From assembly GCA_023230525.1 (NCBI GenBank), contig JALNXE010000148.1, positions 1 to 7,955 of the forward strand: 7,955 nt of DNA, in the 5' to 3' direction. The DNA is from Desulfobulbaceae bacterium (GTDB taxonomy: Bacteria; Desulfobacterota; Desulfobulbia; Desulfobulbales; SURF-16). Position numbers and translations under genes: made by a program. Below, one piece after another: positions 1 through 6,072 of this stretch. The first letter of the stretch is position 1. Each line of letters begins with the position of its first letter. A model generated the notes under the pieces. It searched no databases. It saw only the letters and a list, made by a program, of their open reading frames with translations, and was not told where the DNA came from.

Positions 1-52
1 CAGCCTGGTTTGTTGCAGAATGCAATTGTTGTGACATTCCGCAACAAGGCTG
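1..52 (-). terminator. Strong hairpin after the Lon stop, probable terminator or 3' end structure
   Basis: TTGTTGCAGAATG (10-22) pairs with CATTCCGCAACAA (35-47) at 12 of 13 positions around a 12-base loop. An outer helix, CAGCC (1-5) with GGCTG (48-52), stacks on it after a 4-base bulge. It begins 7 bases after the stop codon of the Lon-like gene, as a transcript-end hairpin would. Any U-tract would lie beyond the window edge, so termination is likely but not shown. Confidence 0.5.
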
Positions 53-59
53 CAGATCA

Positions 60-2081
60 TTACAGGAGAATACTTTCCATCATCTCGGGAAGCGAGTTCA
101 CCAGCTGCAGCTGCAGGCTGTTTTTTACATCGTCCGGCAGGGCGGTGACCTCTTCATCATTGCGGGCAGGCAGCAGAACCATGGAAACCCCGCCCCGGGC
201 AGCCGCAATCACCTTGTCCCGGATGCCCCCCACCGGTAGCAACTGGCCTGTCAGGGTCATTTCCCCGGTAACGGCAACATCCCGGCGGGCCGGCCGTTCG
301 GTGAGCAGGGAAATAATCGCTACAGCGATGGCTGCTCCGGCGGATGGCCCGTCTTTGGCTATGGCCCCGGCCGGAAGATGAATATGGATATCCATGGAAT
401 CAAAGAAATCTTCAGCAAGACCGTACAACGCGGCATTGCTCCTGATGTAACTGAGCGCCGTTTGCGCTGATTCCTGGAGAACGTCGCCAAGGGATCCGGT
501 CAGTATCAGCTTGTTATGGCCTTTCATTTTCAAGGCCTCCACGAACATGATCTCGCCGCCGAACGGCGTCCAGACAAGACTGGTAACCACCCCGACCAGA
601 TCGTTTCCCTCGGCGGCTTCCCTTCTGTATTTTCTGGCACCGAGCAGCTTGGTCACCATCTTGTCATCCACTGCGCGAACCTGGCTCGAATCCTTGTTTA
701 CCAGAATGATGCGGGCAATTTTCCGGCAGATGGTACCGATTTCTCTATCCAGCCCCCGGACCCCTGACTCCCGGGTATAATCCTCGATGACCTTTTCCAG
801 GGCGACATCAGTGAACTCGGTGTTCAGATCAGCCAGGCCGTTTTCAGCCAGCTGTTTGGGGACAAGATATTGTTTGGCGATAATCAGCTTTTCCTGGTCG
901 GAGTAGCTGGGAAAATCGATCACCTCAAGCCGGTCCAACAGAGGACCCGGCAACTTGCTGACATCATTGGAAGTAGCGATAAACATCACACTGGAAAGAT
1001 CAAAGGGAATCTCCAGGTAATGGTCAATGAAATGGGCATTCTGTTCCGGATCAAGCACTTCAAGCAGGGTCGAGGCCGGGTCTCCCCGGAAATCCTGGCC
1101 TATCTTGTCAATCTCGTCGAGCATGAAACAGGGATTATTGACCTTCACCCTGTTTATTTCGCTGATAATCCTGCCCGGCATGGCCCCCACATAGGTCCGG
1201 CGATGGCCGCGGATTTCCGCTTCATCGCGCAGTCCAGCCAATGATACCCGGACAAATATACGGCCAAGGGCCATGGCCACTGACCGGCCGATGGAGGTCT
1301 TCCCGGTGCCGGGCGGCCCGGTGAAGCAGAGCACAGGACCTTTACCCATGTGCAGCCGCTGCTGTTTCTGCAGAACCTCTTTGACGACCCCCATCAGCTC
1401 CTCAAGCTGAACAGGCTTGGAGAGATAATGGGTCGCCCCTTTACGCAGGGCATCGACCGCGGTGGAAACCGTGGCATAACCGGTTACCAGTATAACGTTG
1501 GTATCAGGAGAAATTTTGGTGACCCGCTCAAGCAGCTTGATGCCGTCCATCTCATCCATTTTGAGATCGGTGATGACAATATCAAAACAGCCGCCATTTT
1601 CAAACCGGCTTAAAGCTTCCCTGCCGTTGCCCGCTGTCTGGACGGTATATCCGGCTTTGGCAAAGAAGTAGCGCATGTTATTTCTGGCGATTTCCTCATC
1701 GTCCACAATGAGAACCCTGGCCTTCTGCTGGCTTCTGAGGGTTTTCGCCGCCAGAAACTCCAGCACGCGCTCCTTGACATGCTCCAAGCCGAAATGATGT
1801 TTACTGAGAATGGCCTGGGCCCGGTTGAAGTCCAGATTATCCTGGGTGGAAAAACACCAGGGCAGGGACAGAACTATTTCGAGATAATGCATGCCGATGG
1901 CATATTCGGCAGCAAGCGGATCGGTTTTCTCCAGCTTTTCCAATTCATTTACGGCCTGCTGGCGGGCATGTTCAGGCAATTCCGTTTGCGCAATCTTCTT
2001 GCCGAGGTCGGATAATTGCTGGGACTGGGCTGATGGGCTTACCGAGGATAAAGCATCATCTGTTTTTTTAAAAAAAATCAT
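60..2081 (-). CDS. lon: Lon-family ATP-dependent protease with an internal response-regulator receiver domain
   Basis: This 673-residue cytoplasmic AAA+ serine protease unfolds and degrades proteins. Residues 20-117 match the helical domain that precedes the ATPase in Lon (LPEHAR, FGLEHVKERVLEFLA). Residues 120-240 are a full REC domain with acidic D127/D128, phosphoacceptor D172 (ITDLKM), T200 and K222. The ATPase follows: Walker A GPPGTGKT 255-262, Walker B FMLDEID 319-325, sensor 1 N372, Arg finger R384, sensor 2 GVRGLDR 440-446. The protease domain has S580 (KDGPSAG) and K623, spaced 43 residues apart as in E. coli Lon (S679/K722), so the Ser-Lys dyad is intact. E. coli Lon is 784 residues; here the roughly 200-residue N-terminal LonN substrate domain is missing and about 125 residues of REC have been gained. 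The ATG is supported by AGGA five bases upstream (plus-strand 2087-2090). The gene is divergent from the histidine kinase. I see no broken motif, so the protein should be active. Phospho-control of proteolysis by REC is my inference. Confidence 0.95.
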   Translation of the reverse strand: MIFFKKTDDALSSVSPSAQSQQLSDLGKKIAQTELPEHARQQAVNELEKLEKTDPLAAEYAIGMHYLEIVLSLPWCFSTQDNLDFNRAQAILSKHHFGLEHVKERVLEFLAAKTLRSQQKARVLIVDDEEIARNNMRYFFAKAGYTVQTAGNGREALSRFENGGCFDIVITDLKMDEMDGIKLLERVTKISPDTNVILVTGYATVSTAVDALRKGATHYLSKPVQLEELMGVVKEVLQKQQRLHMGKGPVLCFTGPPGTGKTSIGRSVAMALGRIFVRVSLAGLRDEAEIRGHRRTYVGAMPGRIISEINRVKVNNPCFMLDEIDKIGQDFRGDPASTLLEVLDPEQNAHFIDHYLEIPFDLSSVMFIATSNDVSKLPGPLLDRLEVIDFPSYSDQEKLIIAKQYLVPKQLAENGLADLNTEFTDVALEKVIEDYTRESGVRGLDREIGTICRKIARIILVNKDSSQVRAVDDKMVTKLLGARKYRREAAEGNDLVGVVTSLVWTPFGGEIMFVEALKMKGHNKLILTGSLGDVLQESAQTALSYIRSNAALYGLAEDFFDSMDIHIHLPAGAIAKDGPSAGAAIAVAIISLLTERPARRDVAVTGEMTLTGQLLPVGGIRDKVIAAARGGVSMVLLPARNDEEVTALPDDVKNSLQLQLVNSLPEMMESILL

Positions 2082-2104
2082 AAAATTCCTGTCAGGAAAT
2101 TATC

Positions 2105-2124
2105 TCTGCCTCATGAGAGGCAGA
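2105..2124. repeat. 8-bp inverted repeat just upstream of the Lon-like gene
   Basis: TCTGCCTC (2105-2112) and GAGGCAGA (2117-2124) are perfect complements around a 4-base ATGA loop. The hairpin ends 24 bases before the Lon-like start codon on the minus strand, so it would lie in the 5' leader if transcription starts upstream of it. It does not cover the ribosome binding site at 2087-2090. A leader hairpin or protein-binding site are both possible. Confidence 0.45.
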
Positions 2125-2173
2125 ATCTCAGCGTTATCGACATTGACAATATTTCTACAAAATAAATGCCCAT

Positions 2174-2202
2174 CTGTGAAGCAGTAAATCAGCTTCACAG
2201 AA
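2174..2202. repeat. 10-bp inverted repeat, candidate operator upstream of the Lon-like gene
   Basis: TCTGTGAAGC (2174-2183) is perfectly complementary to GCTTCACAGA (2193-2202) with a 9-base spacer. It lies 93 bp upstream of the Lon-like start. Neither side has a T-run, so it does not look like an intrinsic terminator. Two half-sites two helical turns apart suit a dimeric DNA-binding protein. That role is inferred. Confidence 0.45.
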
Positions 2203-2536
2203 AAGTTATGGGAAAAATATCCAAGCCGCCGGGATCAAGATACCGGGGTGTTTTTCTCCCCCTCATAACTCTCCTTCTCATTGGGTCAGAGTTTTCAATC
2301 CGCAGAAGCCCATGGAACAGGAAAGGGAAGCATGCATGATCCCGGCACGGCCGGGACCAAATTTTCTGACAAACCAACCGGCAAAATATCCCGGCTGAGC
2401 AAACCGCGGCAGCCAGGGCGGTTTGTTACAAAATGAAATAGCATTCCTGCTGGAAGCTCATTATCCGCTAAAAAAATTCTTCCTGCATCATATTGAGAAA
2501 CAGCTGGTTGCATAGCTGGCTGGCGAGACACCTGCA

Positions 2537-2564
2537 TTGCCCTATGCAACGTTGCATAGGGCAA
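2537..2564. promoter_or_regulatory. 28-bp perfect palindrome, candidate upstream activator site
   Basis: The left arm TTGCCCTATGCAAC (2537-2550) is followed with no spacer by its exact reverse complement (2551-2564). The core half-site GTTGCATAG occurs at 2551-2559, inverted at 2542-2550, and again at 2507-2515, 44 bp (about four helical turns) upstream. A further small dyad TGCAA-T-TTGCA lies at 2571-2581. It centres about 230 bp upstream of the kinase ATG, a usual place for NtrC-family enhancers. Binding by the neighbouring NtrC-like protein is inferred; a repressor operator is the alternative. Confidence 0.55.
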
Positions 2565-2574
2565 CAATAGTGCA
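2559..2574 (+). promoter_or_regulatory. Candidate sigma-54 promoter for the histidine kinase (distal)
   Basis: GGGCAA-CAATA-GTGCA matches 8 of the 11 informative positions of TGGCAC-N5-TTGCA, with the invariant GG (2560-2561) and GC (2572-2573) 12 bp apart. It overlaps the right end of the 28-bp palindrome, so a protein on the palindrome could block it. The start would be near 2585, about 196 bp before the ATG. A competing candidate lies at 2712-2727. Confidence 0.3.
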
Positions 2575-2576
2575 AT

Positions 2577-2605
2577 TTGCAATATAGGGTTATATGCGGT
2601 ATATA
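2577..2605 (+). promoter_or_regulatory. Candidate sigma-70 promoter for the histidine kinase
   Basis: TTGCAA (2577-2582) and TATATA (2600-2605) are separated by 17 bp, each 4 of 6 to the -35 and -10 consensus. The tract is AT-rich, so -10-like sequences are expected by chance. It lies directly beside the 28-bp palindrome, which would allow control. Weak support on its own. Confidence 0.25.
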
Positions 2606-2711
2606 TCTTATATATGACGTGAGCAAAAGACTTCTTGCGGCAAAGAAGCGCTTTCCCCTTTATGCCCGAAGAAAATCTTTATAGGTGAGAATACGGATAA
2701 AAGTAAGCCTG

Positions 2712-2727
2712 CGGCCTGAAATTTGCT
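2712..2727 (+). promoter_or_regulatory. Candidate sigma-54 promoter for the histidine kinase (proximal)
   Basis: CGGCCT-GAAAT-TTGCT has the invariant GG (2713-2714) and GC (2725-2726) at the right spacing and a good -12 element (TTGC plus W). The -24 element is weaker (GGC only). Transcription would start near 2738, 43 bases before the kinase ATG, and the 28-bp palindrome would sit about 165 bp upstream, a typical enhancer distance. This would make the kinase operon a target of its own regulator; inferred. Confidence 0.35.
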
Positions 2728-2780
2728 AACTTAACTCCAAAGCTATCGTTAAGGCAACAAATTTAAAAAGAGAATAAAAG

Positions 2781-4226
2781 ATGTTTCAACTTAAATTACG
2801 ACAAAAAATGTTGGGCTTTTTCGTTTTGAAGCTCACATTTTTCATTTCATTAGGAGCCTTCCTCTATAATGATTTTGAAAAATTCAACGAGGATGTAACC
2901 ATTCTTATTCAGGCCATCAGACTCAGCAATACCAGCCTTGAGATCAGGCGTTACGAGAAAAATTACATCATGCGCAGTGAACTGGAAGATTTCCTGACCG
3001 CTCAGAAATATATCAATGAGGCTATTGAATATCTGGCTATTGTGCAGAACGATCTGAACCGGCCGAAACCGCAACTCGTAGGAAAAATCGAGACGAAACT
3101 CCAGCAATACCGTTCAGCCTTCAAGGCCTTGAAAGATAACTGTGAGATATGCAGCGAACATGACATAAAACTCTTAAACGACAGCCGCGAGCTCTTGCGC
3201 ACACTCGGAAAGGAACTGGTTGCCTTAAGTGATGAATTCGTTATTTTCGAACAGAACAAACTGAGCCGCTTTGTTCAGCATTTTCAGATACAGCTCTTTT
3301 TCTACCTGCTGCTGCTTGGTATTTTTACTATTTTTACCACGATCATGCTCTTCAAAACCCTGATCAAGCCGCTGAAGATGATCGAGGTGGCGGCCACCAC
3401 CATAGCCAAAAACCGTTTTACTCCCCTGCCCCTGCCGGACAAAAAAGATGAGCTGCACAGTGTCCTGCGCGCCTTCAATAAAATGGTAAAGGAAATTGAG
3501 GAGCAGCAGGAACAGCTTTTCCAGGCGAAAAAGCTGTCCTCCATCGGCACCCTGGCCTCCGGCACCGCCCATCAGCTCAACAATCCCCTCAACAATATCT
3601 CCACCTCCTGCCAGATCGCGCTTTCCGAGTTGAAAGAAGGTGACTGTCAATTTATTGAGAGCCTGCTCAAGAACATCGAGCAGGAAACCCATCGTGCCAG
3701 TGAAACGGTCAAAGGTTTGCTGGAATTTTCCCGGGCCCAGACCTTTTCCATCCAGCCCGCTTTTCTCGACGATGTGGCGGAGCGCGCCATTCGTCTCGTT
3801 TCAAGCGATGTCCCGGCGGATATCACTATCAAAAAGGATATTCCGGCAGATCTCGCCATTAAAGTCGACATCCAGAAAATGACGGAAGCACTGCTCAATC
3901 TGCTGTTAAATTCTCTGCAGGCGATCCCTTCACCTCCCGGCACCATCACCATCACCGCGGCAGCGGACAGTGAAAACCAAAATGCGGTCATTACCGTTGA
4001 AGACACCGGAATAGGCATTGATGAAAATAATATCCAGAAAATCTTTGATCCGTTCTACACCACCAAAAACGTCGGCAAAGGAACGGGACTGGGCCTGGCG
4101 GTCGTTTATGGCATCATCAAAAAGCATAACGGCACAATCAGGGTGGAAAGCAAATTGGGACAGGGGACAAAATTCATCATCACCTTGCCCCTGGCCTTTG
4201 ATAAGCCCAAATCACGCGAAGCCTGA
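2781..4226 (+). CDS. Membrane sensor histidine kinase, NtrB-like, with helical periplasmic sensor
   Basis: A 481-residue inner-membrane kinase. TM1 is at about 10-29 and TM2 at about 170-191, bracketing a roughly 140-residue, largely helical periplasmic domain. The stretch LEIRRYEKNYIMR (53-65) resembles the RxxEKxFLLR signature of four-helix sensor modules in chemoreceptors and TorS-like kinases. HAMP follows (about 191-243), then HisKA with H264 (GTAHQLNNPLNN), the N box (N373, N377), G1 DTGIGI 408-413, F box FDPFYTT 422-428 and G2 GKGTGLGL 432-439. All ATP-binding motifs are intact. Two oddities: Q265 replaces the Glu that usually follows the phospho-His, and C121/C124 form a periplasmic CxxC (CEIC). 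The ATG has only a weak purine-rich leader. The gene precedes the NtrC-like regulator and is divergent from the REC-Lon gene. Likely partners are the NtrC-like REC (D57) and possibly the Lon REC (D172). The signal is unknown. Confidence 0.93.
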   Translation: MFQLKLRQKMLGFFVLKLTFFISLGAFLYNDFEKFNEDVTILIQAIRLSNTSLEIRRYEKNYIMRSELEDFLTAQKYINEAIEYLAIVQNDLNRPKPQLVGKIETKLQQYRSAFKALKDNCEICSEHDIKLLNDSRELLRTLGKELVALSDEFVIFEQNKLSRFVQHFQIQLFFYLLLLGIFTIFTTIMLFKTLIKPLKMIEVAATTIAKNRFTPLPLPDKKDELHSVLRAFNKMVKEIEEQQEQLFQAKKLSSIGTLASGTAHQLNNPLNNISTSCQIALSELKEGDCQFIESLLKNIEQETHRASETVKGLLEFSRAQTFSIQPAFLDDVAERAIRLVSSDVPADITIKKDIPADLAIKVDIQKMTEALLNLLLNSLQAIPSPPGTITITAAADSENQNAVITVEDTGIGIDENNIQKIFDPFYTTKNVGKGTGLGLAVVYGIIKKHNGTIRVESKLGQGTKFIITLPLAFDKPKSREA

Positions 4227-4315
4227 TGGACCGGTATTTATACCCCTTGCGGGTGAAAAGTCTCGGCAATGAAACCACATGACGATAAATCAGTAAGTTA
4301 TCATGCACTGTACGG

Positions 4316-4342
4316 CTGTCGAGCGGCTTTTTTGCGAGACAG
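4316..4342 (+). other. Short hairpin with internal T-run in the kinase-regulator gap
   Basis: CTGTC (4316-4320) and GACAG (4338-4342) can pair around a 17-base loop holding six T residues (4328-4333). It lies in the 140-bp gap between the kinase stop and the regulator start. The stem is short and the T-run is in the loop, so it is not a normal terminator. It might affect RNA processing or the ratio of kinase to regulator. I see no strong promoter in the gap, and co-transcription of the two genes is likely. Confidence 0.25.
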
Positions 4343-4366
4343 TCAATCTTAACCCGATATAAAGAA

Positions 4367-5764
4367 ATGCAAGAAGACAAAGCAATACGCATACTCGTGG
4401 TTGATGATGAGATTATCAATCTGCAGAACATTCACCATGTACTGACCAAGGAGGGTTATCATGTTGAAACCGCCTCCTGCGGCAAGGAGGCGGTGGAAAT
4501 CATCACCCACAACCGTTTCGACCTGATCATAACCGACCTGAAGATGCCGGATATAGATGGGGTTCAGGTGATGAACATCGCCAAGGAAATGCAGCCTGAG
4601 GCCGAGGTGATCATCATAACCGGCTACGCCACGGTCAATTCAGCGGTGGAGGCCATGGCCGAAGGCGCGTTTTACTACATGGCAAAACCGATCAAACTCA
4701 ACGAACTGCGCGCCCTGGTCAAAAAAGCCCTGGAAAAGACCATCCTGAAAAATGAAATATCGCGGCTCAAGCAGCATATCATGTCAAAAAAAGGGGTAAC
4801 CCAGTTTGTCGGGCAAAATCCCGCGGTCCTGAAGCTCAAGGATAATATCGCCCAGGTTGCCCATCTTGACTGTAATGTCCTCATCATCGGAGAAACAGGC
4901 ACCGGCAAGGAACTGGTGGCCCGCACCATTTATGAGCTGAGCCCCAGGGCCAACAAACGCTTTCTGCCGATCAACTGCGGCGCCCTGACCGAAGAACTCA
5001 TGCTCAACGAACTCTTCGGCCATGAAAAGGACGCCTTTACCGGGGCATCCAAGTGGCGCAAAGGCCTTCTTGAATCGGCTGACGGCGGCGTGGTGCTGCT
5101 CGATGAAATCGGGGAAATGCCCCTGAACATGCAGGTGAAACTGCTGCGGGTTCTGCAGGAAAAAAAGTTCATCAGGGTGGGTGGCACCAAGGAAATCCCG
5201 GTTGATGTCCGCATCCTGGCCGCCACCAACCGGGATCTGCAGGAAGAGGTGCAGCGGGGGCGGTTCCGCCAGGATCTCTATTACCGGCTCAACGTGGTGT
5301 CGCTCAATATTCCCCCTCTGCGGGACCGCAAAGATGACATCCCGCTCATTGTCCATCATTTTCTGGCAAAATATCCCGCGCCGGAGGGGAAGATTAAATC
5401 CATCGAGCCAAAGGCGCTTGACCTGCTGCAGGATTATGAATACCCGGGCAATGTCCGTGAACTGGAAAACATCATTGAAAGGACCCTGGCGCTTTGTGGC
5501 GAGCCGGAGATCAAGGCATATCACCTGCCGCCGGAATTCGGCATCCAACAACCCCACTTCACCATGGCGGCCAAGAATGAAAAACCGGTGCAGACCCTGG
5601 AGAACCACGAGCGCGACTATATCATGTCGGTGCTCAAAAGCGTGGAGGGCAACAAAAGTCAGGCGGCCAAGATCATGAATATCGACCGGGTATCCCTGTG
5701 GCGCAAATTAAAAAAATACGAGGAAAGCGGTTTTAATATCGATGACTTTCTGCAGAAAAAATAG
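4367..5764 (+). CDS. NtrC-family sigma-54-dependent response regulator
   Basis: A 465-residue three-domain activator. REC 7-124 has D13/D14, phosphoacceptor D57 (ITDLKMP), T85 and K107. The AAA+ sigma-54 interaction domain (about 147-375) has Walker A GETGTGKE 175-182, Walker B VVLLDEIGE 242-250, the arginine region RFRQDLYYRLN 299-309 and sensor 2 GNVRELE 361-367. The sigma-54 contact loop reads DAFTGA (222-227) instead of GAFTGA. The C-terminus (415-451) is a Fis-type helix-turn-helix (NKSQAAKIMNIDRVSLWRK), then a short tail. Its role is phosphorylation-dependent activation of RNA polymerase holding sigma-54 from distant enhancers. It lies 140 bp after the kinase that most probably phosphorylates it. 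Its REC is the closest relative in the window of the REC inside the Lon-like protein. The leader (AAAGAA) is a weak ribosome binding site. Targets are unknown; the 28-bp palindrome upstream of the kinase is a candidate site. Confidence 0.95.
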   Translation: MQEDKAIRILVVDDEIINLQNIHHVLTKEGYHVETASCGKEAVEIITHNRFDLIITDLKMPDIDGVQVMNIAKEMQPEAEVIIITGYATVNSAVEAMAEGAFYYMAKPIKLNELRALVKKALEKTILKNEISRLKQHIMSKKGVTQFVGQNPAVLKLKDNIAQVAHLDCNVLIIGETGTGKELVARTIYELSPRANKRFLPINCGALTEELMLNELFGHEKDAFTGASKWRKGLLESADGGVVLLDEIGEMPLNMQVKLLRVLQEKKFIRVGGTKEIPVDVRILAATNRDLQEEVQRGRFRQDLYYRLNVVSLNIPPLRDRKDDIPLIVHHFLAKYPAPEGKIKSIEPKALDLLQDYEYPGNVRELENIIERTLALCGEPEIKAYHLPPEFGIQQPHFTMAAKNEKPVQTLENHERDYIMSVLKSVEGNKSQAAKIMNIDRVSLWRKLKKYEESGFNIDDFLQKK

Positions 5765-5809
5765 CCCATCAGGAGGTTCCAGCCACCGGAGACGCGACAA
5801 TTTGCCATC

Positions 5810-5838
5810 TTTACAAACAAGCGCCGGCGTCATAGAAA
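5810..5838 (+). promoter_or_regulatory. Candidate sigma-70 promoter for the riboswitch transcript
   Basis: TTTACA (5810-5815, 5 of 6 to the -35 consensus) and TAGAAA (5833-5838, 4 of 6 to -10) are 17 bp apart. Transcription would begin near 5845, about 15-20 bases before the first conserved aptamer bases, where a riboswitch transcript should start. The -10 lacks its final T, so the assignment is tentative. Confidence 0.35.
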
Positions 5839-5856
5839 TTTGTTAGGGTAGTATAC

Positions 5857-5930
5857 AGATAAAACCAAACCCACCGCAAGATGGGGACGGAAAGCCACGG
5901 AGCTTTTAAGCGAGCCGGGTTGCCTGATTC
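5857..5930 (+). ncRNA. GEMM-I cyclic-dinucleotide riboswitch aptamer, probable cGAMP-type variant
   Basis: Conserved GEMM blocks appear in order: CAAACC (5866-5871), a P2 helix CCCACC/GATGGG closed by a GNRA loop GCAA (5876-5879), GGGACGGAAAGCCACGG (5884-5900), a variable P3 and GCCGGGTTGCC (5914-5924). The P3 core is GCTT (5902-5905) with AAGC (5908-5911). Two changes stand out. The base before CAAACC is C (5865), where GEMM has G, and the usual C in GACGCAAAGCC is G (5890). These positions form a long-range pair in the known structure, so G-C has become C-G. The base at 5864 is A where c-di-GMP aptamers have G (G20 in Vc2); A there marks the 3',3'-cGAMP-responsive group of deltaproteobacteria. 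P1 is not obvious, and P2 has one C-A mismatch. Alignment was by eye. It controls the DUF1566 gene downstream. Confidence 0.8.
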
Positions 5931-5954
5931 ATAGTGGTGGCTCGGCTTTTTTTT
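5908..5954 (+). terminator. Intrinsic terminator acting as the riboswitch expression platform
   Basis: AAGCGAGCC (5908-5916) pairs with GGCTCGGCTT (5939-5948), 9 bp with one bulged G, followed by a run of T ending at 5954 (eight T in 5947-5954). Its 5' arm is shared with the aptamer: AAGC 5908-5911 is the 3' side of P3 and 5915-5917 closes it. Aptamer and terminator are therefore mutually exclusive, so ligand binding should prevent termination (ON switch). The sharing is seen in the sequence; the ON logic is inferred. Confidence 0.8.
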
Positions 5955-6072
5955 GTAAGCACGGCAAGCCGGTTAAGAACATCCTTTTTAAGCAAGTTGC
6001 AGAATGTTTGCCTTATGACCAAAGAACCCCGAGGAACACATTAATCCTATTCAGATTTAAAAGGAGGGAGCA

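Larger units (their letters stand above)
2082..2780. other. Divergent regulatory intergenic region between Lon-like protease and histidine kinase
   Basis: This 699-bp stretch separates two divergent genes and I find no convincing coding sequence in it. Short open frames on the minus strand (2195-2377, 2295-2582) have no recognisable domain. It is rich in dyads. Besides those listed separately, 2340-2356 is TCCCGGC-ACG-GCCGGGA and 2400-2425 is CAAACCGC/GCGGTTTG with a 10-base loop. An AT-rich tract at 2581-2616 sits between the big palindrome and the kinase. The size and dyad density suggest regulatory DNA, possibly with an undetected small RNA. Confidence 0.6.

Noticed and set aside
10..22. 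GTTGCAGAATG shared between the window start and about 5996-6006
   Set aside because: An 11-base match in about 8 kb is expected by chance, and the flanks differ.
2344..2359. Possible sigma-54 promoter on the minus strand for the Lon-like gene (TGGTCC-CGGCC-GTGCC)
   Set aside because: It matches 7 of 11 positions, but it lies within a GC-rich hairpin and about 260 bases before the start codon, so chance is a good explanation.
2195..2582. Two minus-strand open frames in the divergent intergenic region (2195-2377 and 2295-2582)
   Set aside because: No recognisable domain, no clear ribosome binding site, overlap with each other and with regulatory dyads; composition looks noncoding.
3225..3692. 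Minus-strand open frame of 155 codons opposite the kinase
   Set aside because: Antisense shadow of the HAMP and HisKA region; repetitive Gly and Leu runs mirror the kinase codons.
4784..5608. Long minus-strand open frame of 274 codons opposite the NtrC-like gene
   Set aside because: It is a shadow of the strongly supported sigma-54 activator on the plus strand, with no family motif of its own.
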